Shown one piece after another: positions 26,047-35,477 of a stretch of DNA of 64,000 nt. The notes under the pieces are model-generated. The model searched no databases. It saw only the letters and a program-made list of their open reading frames with translations, and was not told where the DNA came from. Both the position numbers and the translations under genes were made by a program. Each line of letters starts with the position of its first letter. The stretch's first letter is position 1. Source of the DNA: an uncultured Bacteroidales bacterium (GTDB taxonomy: Bacteria; Bacteroidota; Bacteroidia; Bacteroidales; F082); NCBI GenBank assembly GCA_900318265.1, contig ONKA01000003.1, positions 62,001 to 126,000 on the forward strand. Reading direction: 5' to 3'.

Positions 26047-26054
26047 CAAAGATA
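26047..26054 (-). promoter_or_regulatory. -7 promoter box of the phosphoesterase gene
   Basis: The minus strand reads TATCTTTG followed by CGC, 25 bases before the ATG at 26021. Confidence 0.6.
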
Positions 26055-26102
26055 ACAATTTCGAGACTCATGTGAAAACATAAGGCATGGTTAAATGATT
26101 AG

Positions 26103-26627
26103 AATCAATTCCGCATACCTATAGTCCCGGATCGTTGTAATTATAAGCAAGAAGCGGAATTTGGTGATGCAAGCCATATTTACATTATTGGCATGTTTTA
26201 TGCCAGGGGCTTCAGGTGTGATGAAAACTATCGCAGGGCCATGAGATGGTGGAAGTTGGCCGGTGAGAGGGACAAACGCTCACAATATCTTCTTGGCAGC
26301 ACCTACTATTTTGGGCATGTCGTCCATAAAAACTACAAAAAAGCCACCTATTGGCTTGAAAAAGCTGCACTTCAGGATGACGACTGGGCGCAAGTCTTAC
26401 TCGGTGACTGCTATTATTTGGGCAGAGGTGTAGCCAAAAACTATGAAACGGCTGCTTACTGGTATGAAAAAGCTGCAAACCTTGGCAACATCGATGCGCA
26501 ATACATGTTGGGCGTTTGCTATTATAACGGCATGGAGAAACCATAAAGCCTCCCTAATGCACAGCGTTGGTTCGCTAAAGCGGATGCTAAAAACCATCCC
26601 ACTGCATCGCTCCATCTGGATTGCTGA
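26103..26627 (+). pseudogene. Broken Sel1-repeat gene
   Basis: The frame opens after a TAG at 26100 and encodes Sel1 repeats from about 26145 (AEFGDASHIYIIGMFYARG), with no start codon before the internal ATG at 26193, so the 5' end is missing. A TAA at 26544 interrupts the frame. The same frame then continues with recognisable Sel1 sequence (NAQRWFAKADAKNHPTASLH) to a TGA at 26625. It is closely similar to the Sel1 gene at 22763. 5' truncation plus a nonsense codon make it a pseudogene. The ATPase and phosphoesterase genes may have been inserted between it and its old promoter (23735). Confidence 0.7.
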
Positions 26628-26798
26628 TATATGGCCGGATGATGCGACAAAAAAGTGTGGTTTTTCGTTTAGAGTATTGTTTCTTGATAATTAAATCAAT
26701 ACCAATCAAAATGAATGGATTTTTCGATGAAATCCTTGCTGAAAAGAGTTAGATGAATAAAAAACAATAGATAGTGTGATAAATTGGAAGAAATGGTG

Positions 26799-26806
26799 TA
26801 CTTTTG
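26799..26806 (+). promoter_or_regulatory. -7 promoter box before the glycan/radical SAM operon
   Basis: TACTTTTG followed by CC, 39 bases before the methyltransferase ATG; it fits TAnnTTTG. The gap from 26628 holds no other gene. Confidence 0.5.
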
Positions 26807-26845
26807 CCTCACTTAAATTATATGTATTAATTATATAAAGAACTT

Positions 26846-27871
26846 ATGATTAGGTTATTCTCAACATTTGCATCGGGATTGACACCTGTTATTGCAGAGT
26901 TCCTACAAAAAGACATTAGCCTTCGTCTTGTGAATCAATGGGATGGCTTTATTGAATATTGCGCTGAGAGTTCTCAATTAGATAAAATAAAACACTTGCA
27001 GTATTTGCAAAACACGTTTGTTATTATCGATTCAGTAAGAGGAGATATTAATTTGATGCTAAATTCATTAAGTCAACAAAACAACAAATTAAAGAATTTC
27101 TCATTTGACAGACAATTGATGCCAAACAAAAAAAGAACCTTTCGCGTAGTTGTTTCTGAAGAAAACAAATTGATTGGCATTAATAATAACACGATGTTGC
27201 AGATAGAAAAGAATATAAGTAATATCACAAGATTGACCGTGGATAGGAAGAATCCCGGATGTCAGTTTTGGGTGTTACATCGCAGCGAAGGACACACCTT
27301 TTTTGCTATTCGAATAACAGAATTAAAAAGTGATGATAAGGGGCGAGCAAGGGGCGAATTGCGTCCGCAACTTGCGTATGTATTATCTAGAATGTCCGAG
27401 CCCACTGAAAATGAACTATTTATAGACCCATTCTGTGGTAGCGGTTCTATACCTTTAGCGCGGGCGAAAATGACAAAAAAAGGATTGATTATTGCCAGTG
27501 ACAATGATGGTCAGTTGATATCCATGCTAAAAGAAAAGGTGAAGAAACTTGATTTAAAAAAGAAGTTCGTCGTAAGACAATCCGATGCACTTGAATTACA
27601 TAATTATTATCACGCATGTATACATAAAGTTGTTTCTGACCCACCATGGGGATGCTTTGAAGAAATAAGCGATATTTTTGACTTCTACGATGCTTTATTT
27701 AATGAATTGCTTGAAGTATTACTGCCAAATGGTATAATGATTCTGCTAATAGGAACTGAAGTGTTCCCTGAAGTACTGGAGAAATACAAAGAATCATGTT
27801 CGCTTTTGGGCAAATATGATATATTGGTATCAGGCAAAAAGGCCTCAATTTACAAAATAAAGAAATTGTAA
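26846..27871 (+). CDS. Trm11/Trm14-like RNA methyltransferase
   Basis: 341 residues. The N-terminal part (about 1-155) looks THUMP-like; the C-terminal Rossmann domain has SAM-binding FIDPFCGSGSIPLARA (about 192-207), an acidic ASDND (motif II) and catalytic SDPPWG (about 265-270). The GELRPQLAYVLSRMSEP segment before motif I is typical of the tRNA guanine-N2 methyltransferase branch (Trm11/Trm14/TrmN). The expected product is a methylated guanosine in RNA. It is AT-rich like the following genes, four bases upstream of the GT2 gene, and odd as first gene of a glycan cluster, so it may instead modify a small molecule. Confidence 0.65.
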   Translation: MIRLFSTFASGLTPVIAEFLQKDISLRLVNQWDGFIEYCAESSQLDKIKHLQYLQNTFVIIDSVRGDINLMLNSLSQQNNKLKNFSFDRQLMPNKKRTFRVVVSEENKLIGINNNTMLQIEKNISNITRLTVDRKNPGCQFWVLHRSEGHTFFAIRITELKSDDKGRARGELRPQLAYVLSRMSEPTENELFIDPFCGSGSIPLARAKMTKKGLIIASDNDGQLISMLKEKVKKLDLKKKFVVRQSDALELHNYYHACIHKVVSDPPWGCFEEISDIFDFYDALFNELLEVLLPNGIMILLIGTEVFPEVLEKYKESCSLLGKYDILVSGKKASIYKIKKL

Positions 27872-27875
27872 AGTA

Positions 27876-28703
27876 ATGATGACGCTGTTGATTATTGTTC
27901 CCACATTTCAAAGGCCTCTGCTATTAAAGTCGTGTTTGGAAAGCATTTGTTCGCTATTAGAAGAGAATGTGAATGTTTTGGTTATGGACCAGTCTTTTGA
28001 TAATTCTTCTCGTTTGGTTTGTGAACAGTTCCCCCAAATAAAATATAATCATGCAGATTACCAGAACAAATCAAGAGCAATCAACGAAGGTATTTTAAAT
28101 TCCAATGAGGATGTTATTTCAATTATTGATGATGACACTATATTAGACAAGAATTGGATTAAAGCTGTTTTACGTGCGTTCAGTGATTCAGAAATAGATG
28201 TTGCGCAAGGCAGTATTATGGTCTCAGATAGTTCTTTTGATGATGCGGTTGACAACAACCAAGACATTGTTATAAAAAGAAAGACCATAGGTAGGATTTG
28301 CGTTCCTCAATTATTTAAAATTGGCTGTAATTTCGCATTTCGTAGGCAGGTTTTTTATACGGCTGGAGCATTCAACGAGACATTAGGCCCGGGAACAAAA
28401 AACAAGGCAGGCGAAGATTTGGAATGGGGATATCGGGTGTTCAAAAAAGGCTACAAGCTACTATTAAACCCGGAAATGCGCATCACCCATACTTCTTGGA
28501 GAGAGAAAACGGATCTGACGGCACAAACAGAGGAGTATGGACATGCTTTTGGGAAGGTGTTGAAAAATATTCGTCATGAGTGTTTTCCTGATTTTTTGGC
28601 TTATTACATATATTACCTAATGTTTGGATATGCCAAGAATCTATTTGACAGCAATAGACTAATTTGGTATAAATCAGCATTGAAAAGCTATAGAGAAGCA
28701 TGA
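27876..28703 (+). CDS. Family 2 glycosyltransferase
   Basis: 275 residues. The GT-A fold begins with LLIIVPTFQRPLLLKSCLESI, contains the metal/nucleotide-sugar motif IIDDDTILD (about 85-93) and the acceptor-side GEDLEWGYRVFKKGY (about 184-198). It transfers a sugar from a nucleotide donor in the cytoplasm, with no membrane segment. Its stop overlaps the next start by four bases (ATGA). Its role in a surface polysaccharide or in glycosylation of a peptide is inferred from the operon. Confidence 0.85.
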   Translation: MMTLLIIVPTFQRPLLLKSCLESICSLLEENVNVLVMDQSFDNSSRLVCEQFPQIKYNHADYQNKSRAINEGILNSNEDVISIIDDDTILDKNWIKAVLRAFSDSEIDVAQGSIMVSDSSFDDAVDNNQDIVIKRKTIGRICVPQLFKIGCNFAFRRQVFYTAGAFNETLGPGTKNKAGEDLEWGYRVFKKGYKLLLNPEMRITHTSWREKTDLTAQTEEYGHAFGKVLKNIRHECFPDFLAYYIYYLMFGYAKNLFDSNRLIWYKSALKSYREA

Positions 28704-29779
28704 AACCCTATGTTCTACATCTGTTGCAACCTGTGTCCGAATCGACTATAGGAGGAGCCGACATGCATGTGCTCGATCTGACCCAAAGCGAATGCTATAG
28801 GCGTGAATACGAACCAATTATATGTTTGCGAAAAAACATATCCATTCAAGCCCTATTCTCATCAAAGGAAATATACAGTATTTGCGGAAGTAAATGCAAC
28901 AGCATATTCTCATATGTAAAGTGGATAAACCGAGAATTGTCCAACAAAAACATTTCCATTATTCATGCCCACGGATATCAGGCCAACTACCAGATGCTGC
29001 TATTGAAAACTCTATTTCCGTCCAAATGGAAGGAAGTACCGACAATAATAACATGTCATGGGTGGATTGAGACCACTCCTTTACTGAAAGCGATGACAAA
29101 ACTGGATCTGTTCTGTCATAAATATGCCCAGGCCCGTATAGTATGCTCAAAAAACAATTTGGCTCGCATTCAGGCATACGAGAATTCATTTTATGTGCCC
29201 AATGGCATTGTCCCGTTCCATATCCAGCCCACCAACCGTTCTAAGATTGTTGTCGGATATGTGGGGCGGCTGTCGAAAGAAAAACGGCCCGATAAAGTAT
29301 TGCAAGTTGCAAAAGAATTAAGACAGGACTACTCTGACAAAATTGAATTTCACTTCTTTGGAGAAGGTATTATGTTGCCTGAACTAAAAAAAATTGCTTT
29401 AAGTGAATCCCTCCAGAATTTTGTTTTATTTGACGGGCAGAAAAAGAGAGAAGATATTTACTCAAACATTGACATATTATTACTCACCTCTGATACAGAA
29501 AGCACACCTCGCGTTGTGATAGAAGCTTTGTATAGCAGAATTCCTGTTGTAGCAACTAATGTAGGTGGAGTGCCAGATTTGGTTTGTCATAACAAGAGCG
29601 GTTTTTTAGTTTCTAAAGAAGATATTAAAGGAATGGCTAATGCTCTTAGAACATTATTTGAATCCCCGTTCCTTAGGCAATCTTTTGGTGAATATGGGCA
29701 CGATTATGTATGTAATCAATTGACATCCGAACAAATGGCAAATAAAGTTACACAAATATATAAACTAATATTATCATGA
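28700..29779 (+). CDS. GT4-type glycosyltransferase
   Basis: 359 residues, GT-B fold. The N-terminal domain has IGGADMHVLDLT and IIHAHGYQANYQ; the C-terminal domain has VVGYVGRLSKEKRPDKVL (about 190-207) and the sugar-nucleotide loop DTESTPRVVIEALYSRIPVV (about 268), with the paired Glu residues of this family slightly altered (ESTPRVVIEA). It acts in sequence with its overlapping neighbours (ATGA at both ends). Confidence 0.85.
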   Translation: MKPYVLHLLQPVSESTIGGADMHVLDLTQSECYRREYEPIICLRKNISIQALFSSKEIYSICGSKCNSIFSYVKWINRELSNKNISIIHAHGYQANYQMLLLKTLFPSKWKEVPTIITCHGWIETTPLLKAMTKLDLFCHKYAQARIVCSKNNLARIQAYENSFYVPNGIVPFHIQPTNRSKIVVGYVGRLSKEKRPDKVLQVAKELRQDYSDKIEFHFFGEGIMLPELKKIALSESLQNFVLFDGQKKREDIYSNIDILLLTSDTESTPRVVIEALYSRIPVVATNVGGVPDLVCHNKSGFLVSKEDIKGMANALRTLFESPFLRQSFGEYGHDYVCNQLTSEQMANKVTQIYKLILS

Positions 29780-30438
29780 GTTTTTCTTTAAGCAAAGATT
29801 GGGAAAAAATCCAGACCGACCAGCCTTTCAACACTTTCCCTGGACAATGGAAATACAAATGGGGCATTCATCCTATAAATGCGCAAATGATGTATAATGC
29901 TTTGGTTATGCACAAACCCATATGTATTGTTGAAACTGGTACATTTGAAGGGCATGGAGTTTATGTGATGGCAAAAGCTTTATCTGATGCTCATACTCAG
30001 TGCACTATTCACACAATTGATTTTGATGGAGACCCGTTAACCAAAGAAGATGATGCTTCATGGAAAGAACTTCGAGATATCCGTAATTCAAACCTACAGC
30101 GAATCCAAAACCTCTTTCCTTTAATCACCATACATTTCCATGATGGTGATTCCCGAGAAGTATTGCCCAATCTGATACAACAAGGTTTGAAGTGGGATTT
30201 CTTTTTTCAAGACTCAATGCACTTTCTCGAAGGAATTGTCAAAGAGTGGGAAATAATGAAGGAAGCAGCTAACACGAATGCTGTTGTTGTGTTTGATGAT
30301 ATTTCTTTAAGTGAGAATTTAAAACACCCCGACGCGCCTATTTTCTGCAATCACTTTATTACTTCAGATTTTGAGAATCAATGGTGTTATAGAAGTACAG
30401 ACACCGGCCATCGTCAATTTTGGGCACAAAAGAAATGA
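29776..30438 (+). CDS. Class I SAM-dependent methyltransferase (CmcI/Methyltransf_24-like)
   Basis: 220 residues. CIVETGTFEGHGVYVMAKAL is motif I of the class I methyltransferase fold, followed by IHTIDFDGDP (motif II) and WDFFFQDSMHF ... VVVFDDISL with two Asp residues that could hold a metal. This layout is seen in cephalosporin-hydroxylase-like and sugar O-methyltransferases of glycan clusters. Likely O-methylation of a sugar. It overlaps both neighbours by four bases. Confidence 0.7.
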   Translation: MSFSLSKDWEKIQTDQPFNTFPGQWKYKWGIHPINAQMMYNALVMHKPICIVETGTFEGHGVYVMAKALSDAHTQCTIHTIDFDGDPLTKEDDASWKELRDIRNSNLQRIQNLFPLITIHFHDGDSREVLPNLIQQGLKWDFFFQDSMHFLEGIVKEWEIMKEAANTNAVVVFDDISLSENLKHPDAPIFCNHFITSDFENQWCYRSTDTGHRQFWAQKK

Positions 30439-31625
30439 GATTACTATATGTTACACAGCATTTGCCTTATCCGCCAGTTTCTGGTGCAAGAAGGCGTGAA
30501 TATGAATTGATAAAACGCTTATCAAAGTGGATTGATATTGTTGTAGTTTCCATTTCTAAAGTATATGAAGAAGACCTTCGGTGTGTGAGCATATTGGAAA
30601 CTATAGTAAAAAAAGTATATCTGTTTAAGGCAAATAAGCAATTGTCTTTAGAGACTGCTAACGAATTGAACATTTCTCTTCAGGTCAACAGGAACCATTC
30701 TAAAGAGTTGCTTTCTGAAATTTCTAATATTGTTCATAATGAGAAAATAGATATAATACATATAGAAGGCTTTTTCCTGTATTATTCCATTGAAAGCTTA
30801 AGGTCAGACATACCGATTGTATTATGCGAACAAAACATTGAATATGATATTTGGTTTCAACAAATCTTATATCAAAACCAAACATTATCTAAAGCTTATA
30901 GAAGACAAGCTTCAATTGTGCAATTATTTGAACAATATGTTTGGCAAAAGGTTAATGCCATTGTGGCTGTAACTGAAGATGATGCAAATGTTATAAATGG
31001 CTATTTAAAACACGGAAAAAGTAAGGTTGTAACCAATGGTTATAATCACTCGCTAGACTTAGATGATGGTTCATTACCAGCTACATTGAACAAGGACAAC
31101 TTTAACATATTATATGTTGGAAATTTTGATTATTATCCTAATGAAGATGCAGCGAGTTTTTTGGTTTTAGAAATCTTGCCCATAATTAAAAACCAGATAA
31201 GTAATTTTAAACTTTATTTAGTGGGTAATATAGGAATGTCAAACGTTGAAAGACTTGCGTCTGATCAGGTTGTTGTTACAGGACGAGTTGACAATCTAGC
31301 CAGCTTTTATAAAAACGCAGACATAGTTGTTTGTCCTCTAAGATTTGGTGGTGGAATAAAAACAAAGATTTTAGAAGCTCTTCAATATGACAAGGCAATT
31401 ATAATAAGTCCAATTGGACTACAGGGAATACAAATACCCGACAAATCACCTTTTATCTTAGCCTCTGACAAATATGAGTTTGCTTCTGCGATTATAACAG
31501 TATTTAATCAACCAGAAATAATTAAAGAAAAATCATCAAATTGTGAAATAATACGCAATAAATGGAATACTTGGGAGGACAGTGCTTTAGAGTTGTATTC
31601 TATTTATTATAATATTCTGAATTAA
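30435..31625 (+). CDS. GT4-type glycosyltransferase
   Basis: 396 residues from the ATG at 30435, which overlaps the upstream stop (ATGA); a TTG extension is rejected. LLYVTQHLPYPPVSGARRRE at the start is typical of GT-B enzymes. NILYVGNFDYYPNEDAASFL (about 224-243) and VVCPLRFGGGIKTKILEALQ (about 298-317) are the donor-binding blocks. DVVV-type strands and no membrane segments indicate a cytosolic enzyme. Probable second sugar transfer in the same pathway. Confidence 0.85.
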   Translation: MRLLYVTQHLPYPPVSGARRREYELIKRLSKWIDIVVVSISKVYEEDLRCVSILETIVKKVYLFKANKQLSLETANELNISLQVNRNHSKELLSEISNIVHNEKIDIIHIEGFFLYYSIESLRSDIPIVLCEQNIEYDIWFQQILYQNQTLSKAYRRQASIVQLFEQYVWQKVNAIVAVTEDDANVINGYLKHGKSKVVTNGYNHSLDLDDGSLPATLNKDNFNILYVGNFDYYPNEDAASFLVLEILPIIKNQISNFKLYLVGNIGMSNVERLASDQVVVTGRVDNLASFYKNADIVVCPLRFGGGIKTKILEALQYDKAIIISPIGLQGIQIPDKSPFILASDKYEFASAIITVFNQPEIIKEKSSNCEIIRNKWNTWEDSALELYSIYYNILN

Positions 31626-32542
31626 TGAGAGAAGGTGTATATAATATCGAAACAATAGATAACGTTTCAGTAATAGAGAGATATCTGAAACCGTATTGTT
31701 CTTTGGTGAATTATCGACAATTATTCATGTCTAAAGAATGGATTAAATCTTACTGCACAGTTTATAAACCAAATAAAATGGTGTTTGTATATAATACATA
31801 TACTCAAGAATATATTTTATTTGAAAAACAAGGAAGTACTTTGTGTTGTCTCGGAGATCCATTGAATGATTTTAACCTTTGTAACATACGAGAGGCGCAT
31901 GAATTAGAAGAATGGTTACACATTATCGAACAAATTAAACTTGGTGAACAAGTATCGGTTCATTTGAATTGTGTTACGAGTCCTTTGTTTAAGCAGTCAT
32001 ATAACGAGGTGTTTTGGGGGTTGGTGGCTGATTTGATGATACATGAAGAGCAACAAGTATCTGCGAAACTGAAAAAACTACAACGCAAATACAATAATAC
32101 GATTCAATATCACAGAATAACTCCAGATAATCCAAACTTTGTTCAATTACTAGATCAATTATTATTAGGGAGAAAGATTGTCTTGTCCACAAAAGCCCCT
32201 AATGATAATTCATTTAGCTTGGATGAAAGATTTGTTGCATTTATTCGTTTGTTATGCGCACAACCCTCTCTTTATGAAAGTGTTTTTATTGATTACGGCA
32301 AAGAACAAGATCAGGTCGTTTCGATAGGTCTTTATTTTCGAAACCATAATTATGCTTTATATTATTTAAGATGGTGCTTGCATATATCTACTAGGGTTTC
32401 TTATGGCCTCTTGCAAGATATGTGGAGCATACAACAATGCCAATTGAATGGATATCGTGTTGTAGATTTTTCAAGAGGAGACGAACCCTATAAGTATCGT
32501 TTGGGTCTAAACGAATATAAACTCTATAACTATATCATATGA
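31625..32542 (+). CDS. GNAT-fold acyltransferase of the CelD/BcsL (Acetyltransf_6) type, copy 1
   Basis: 305 residues. The C-terminal half has the family's ALYYLRWCL strand and VDFSRGDEPYKYRLG ending (about 279-293), close to the DF-x-RGDE-x-YK-x-R-x-G signature. Members acylate polysaccharides or lipid-linked sugars. The N-terminal 105 residues are nearly identical to those of the gene at 33892 (98 of 105 by hand count), while the rest is only about half identical. Start overlaps the upstream stop by one base (TAATG). Confidence 0.7.
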   Translation: MREGVYNIETIDNVSVIERYLKPYCSLVNYRQLFMSKEWIKSYCTVYKPNKMVFVYNTYTQEYILFEKQGSTLCCLGDPLNDFNLCNIREAHELEEWLHIIEQIKLGEQVSVHLNCVTSPLFKQSYNEVFWGLVADLMIHEEQQVSAKLKKLQRKYNNTIQYHRITPDNPNFVQLLDQLLLGRKIVLSTKAPNDNSFSLDERFVAFIRLLCAQPSLYESVFIDYGKEQDQVVSIGLYFRNHNYALYYLRWCLHISTRVSYGLLQDMWSIQQCQLNGYRVVDFSRGDEPYKYRLGLNEYKLYNYII

Positions 32543-33813
32543 AAAAATCAATATATAATATTACTCAAAAGATTGATGCAAACCATTTTGTAATTTTCAA
32601 CTCCCACTCGGGACTAATAAAATTATTAACCACGGAGCAATTTGTAGAATATGATGCAGGATCTGAATTAAATATGGGTTCTTTATATGTTGATGATAAA
32701 ATAGATGAAAAGATGTCTGTTCGACAAGAAAGAGATTCATATATAAATGCTGATAAGGATTACATAAGATTCACAATTTTACCTACATTAAAATGTAATG
32801 CAAATTGCAATTTCTGTTTTGAAAATACACATAGCAGAAAACACATGTCTAATGAAGACGTGAAACAAACAATCTCCTTCATTCAATTGGAAGCAATCAA
32901 GTATAAGAAATTACGGATACACTGGTTTGGTGGGGAGCCTATGGTAGCATTACCTATTATTTATAGAATAACCAAAGAATTATATAAGTTTTGCAAATGT
33001 AATGGAATCAGTTATAAGGCATGTATGGGCACAAATCTGTCATTAATAAATGATGATAACTATAAAAGCGTTATAGAAGATTTGTATATTGATACAATAG
33101 AATTTGCATTCGATGGGTATGGTGACCAACATAATAATGTAAAGACATATAACAATACAAACTTTGATTCGTTTAACCATAATCTTCATATGCTCGATGT
33201 TTTGCTAAAAGATGGCATTGCGGTATCTGTAAGATTCAATAGTAACAAATCAAATTATCCAAATCTATTGAAGTTGTCAGAAATCTTATGTGAACGATAC
33301 CAAAAATACCAAAGTTTTACTCCATATTTGGCTGTAATAGTTCCCACAGACATCTATAATGATACAGACAACCTTATTCACCCATTGGAATATGCTTCTT
33401 ATTATTTGAAGTTTTTCCATGTTTTACAAAAAAATGGAGCTGGTATGGAAGTGTACCCTTTACACCGAAATGCCAACTTTTGTTATGGTACGAATCCAAA
33501 TTCTATTGTTATTGGAAGTGATGGGGTGTTGACAAAATGTATTGCTTCTCCAAGTGCAAAATCGCAAGCAATTGGAACCATTTGGTCTGGTATTCAAAAA
33601 AATTCTGTTTATCAAAAATGGATATATGATCATGAGATAAATGAATGTCAACAATGTTCAATATATCCACTCTGTTTAGGAGGCTGTACAAATGATTATT
33701 TATTCAAATCTATTTCTCCATGCAAAAAGGAGAAGTATTATTTGCAAGAATTATTGATTGATGCTGGACAATATATGATCAGACATCATATCGATGAATA
33801 TGTTTTCCAATAA
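32539..33813 (+). CDS. Radical SAM/SPASM enzyme, second in the window
   Basis: 424 residues. Cluster motif CNANCNFC (about 86-93), WFGGEP (about 131-136) and a SPASM-type end with CQQCSIYPLCLGGC (about 371-384). It binds one radical SAM and at least one auxiliary iron-sulfur cluster. Such enzymes mature peptides or proteins, and some modify amino sugars. It sits between two GNAT paralogues and starts in a four-base overlap. No candidate precursor peptide is visible in the 78-base gap downstream. Confidence 0.8.
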   Translation: MKKSIYNITQKIDANHFVIFNSHSGLIKLLTTEQFVEYDAGSELNMGSLYVDDKIDEKMSVRQERDSYINADKDYIRFTILPTLKCNANCNFCFENTHSRKHMSNEDVKQTISFIQLEAIKYKKLRIHWFGGEPMVALPIIYRITKELYKFCKCNGISYKACMGTNLSLINDDNYKSVIEDLYIDTIEFAFDGYGDQHNNVKTYNNTNFDSFNHNLHMLDVLLKDGIAVSVRFNSNKSNYPNLLKLSEILCERYQKYQSFTPYLAVIVPTDIYNDTDNLIHPLEYASYYLKFFHVLQKNGAGMEVYPLHRNANFCYGTNPNSIVIGSDGVLTKCIASPSAKSQAIGTIWSGIQKNSVYQKWIYDHEINECQQCSIYPLCLGGCTNDYLFKSISPCKKEKYYLQELLIDAGQYMIRHHIDEYVFQ

Positions 33814-33891
33814 TTAGTGGTGAAATAGCTGTTGACAATTGAGCAAATAATTAAATAGATATATTGGATACTGCAAATTACAATCAGAACA

Positions 33892-34809
33892 ATGAGGATA
33901 GGTGTTTATAGTATTGAAACAATAGATAGTGTTTCAGAAATAGAGAGATATCTGAAACCATATTGTTCTTTGATGAATTATCGACAGTTATTCATGTCTA
34001 AGGAATGGATTAAATCTTACTGCATAGTTTATAAACCAAATAAAATGGTGTTTGTATATAATACATATACTCAAGATTATATTCTATTTGAAAAACAAGG
34101 AAGTACATTGTGTTGTCTCGGGGATCCATTGAATGATTTTAACTTGTGTAACATACGAGAGGCGCATGAATTAGAAGAATGGTTACATATTATTGAACAA
34201 ATTAAAGCTATAGATAGGACAACAATCACTCTGAATTGTGTGACGACACGGTTGAGCAATGGTTCTATCGATGCTTTGACTATGGGTATGATGATTGATT
34301 TAATTGCGTCACAAAATCGCAAAATATCATCAAAGTATAAAAGGATGCAAAAGAAGTATTGTGATACTATTCAATATAACAGAATCACGCCTAACAATCC
34401 GATTTTCACCCAAGTATTAGACCATTTGTTAATTGGAAGACGAATGGTTTTGTCGGCTAAAGCACCTGATAATAATCGTTATTCTTTAGACGAACGTTTT
34501 ACTGCTTTTATCCAATTGTTATGTTCTCAGCACTCCTTGCATGATTTTGTTTATATTGATTACGGCATTGTCGGTGATTCGATTGTTTCAATAGTTCTAT
34601 TTTTTCAGAATAATAATGATGCCTTGTATTATTTAAGGTGGTGTTTGCGTTCATCGAATAAGATATCATACGGTCCATTATTAGATTTATGGAGTATTAA
34701 TCAAGATTTTTTGAAAGGATATCATATTATTGATTTTTCAAGAGGAAACGACTCATACAAATATCGTTTGGGCTTCAACGAATATAAACTTTACAACTAT
34801 GTTATATGA
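33892..34809 (+). CDS. GNAT-fold acyltransferase of the CelD/BcsL type, copy 2
   Basis: 305 residues, same length as the copy at 31625. The N-terminal third is nearly identical to it; the C-terminal catalytic part is diverged (DFSRGNDSYKYRLG replaces DFSRGDEPYKYRLG, so the usual acidic Glu of RGDE is changed). The two probably act on different acceptors or acyl groups but share a binding partner through the N-terminus. It overlaps the next gene by four bases. Confidence 0.7.
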   Translation: MRIGVYSIETIDSVSEIERYLKPYCSLMNYRQLFMSKEWIKSYCIVYKPNKMVFVYNTYTQDYILFEKQGSTLCCLGDPLNDFNLCNIREAHELEEWLHIIEQIKAIDRTTITLNCVTTRLSNGSIDALTMGMMIDLIASQNRKISSKYKRMQKKYCDTIQYNRITPNNPIFTQVLDHLLIGRRMVLSAKAPDNNRYSLDERFTAFIQLLCSQHSLHDFVYIDYGIVGDSIVSIVLFFQNNNDALYYLRWCLRSSNKISYGPLLDLWSINQDFLKGYHIIDFSRGNDSYKYRLGFNEYKLYNYVI

Positions 34810-35477
34810 ACACTTTAAATAAGCAAAAATTCCGTACCTGTTTTTTATCACCGCATTCAGACGACACATTTTTGGAAGCGTATTATATTATAAAAGAGCG
34901 TGTTCTTCCAGAACCATATTTATTATGTACAGTGTTTTCTGAGTCTAATTATGTAGATGTTTCAAAAAAAAAGCTTTATTCGGGAGTTGATATTACAAAG
35001 ATTCGTAAAAAAGAGGATTTGCTCTTTGCGAACGAGTTCCAGATGCAATATACTACAATGAATGAACCCGATTGTTTATTGAGGCATGGAACTGTGTTTT
35101 TTGACGAACGCCCCCTTGATTCCAAACTATTAGATAAACTTTATAATCAATTATTTGCGCTCATTACAAATTTGCAAATAGAATTTGTTGTAGCGCCGTC
35201 ACCTTATGGAATCAAACAGCATTATGACCATAGAGTATTGCGCGAAATTGCAAATAGTCTAGAACAATTGAAAGGAGTATCGTTATTATGGACAGACGAT
35301 ACCCCATATTCTACTATGCCGAATAATATAATAAAAGAGCTTTTTTTGGGGAAAACGTTAACCCCAAAAGAGATTCAACAAAAAAGTTCAAAATTAGATG
35401 AAATATATCCATCACAAACATGTAATTATTATAAAGAGGCCATAAAGAATAATAACGAAAGATTGTTTAGGTTATGA
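34806..35477 (+). CDS. PIG-L/LmbE-like deacetylase
   Basis: 223 residues. FLSPHSDDTFLEAYYI near the N-terminus corresponds to the metal-binding HPDDE motif in the variant form PHSDD. VVAPSPYGIKQHYDHRVLREIA (ligand His in HYDH, about 139-142) supplies the third ligand. Known members remove N-acetyl groups from GlcNAc-type sugars with zinc. Likely deacetylation of an amino sugar made or transferred by this operon. The motif is slightly degenerate. Four-base overlap with both neighbours. Confidence 0.65.
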   Translation: MNTLNKQKFRTCFLSPHSDDTFLEAYYIIKERVLPEPYLLCTVFSESNYVDVSKKKLYSGVDITKIRKKEDLLFANEFQMQYTTMNEPDCLLRHGTVFFDERPLDSKLLDKLYNQLFALITNLQIEFVVAPSPYGIKQHYDHRVLREIANSLEQLKGVSLLWTDDTPYSTMPNNIIKELFLGKTLTPKEIQQKSSKLDEIYPSQTCNYYKEAIKNNNERLFRL

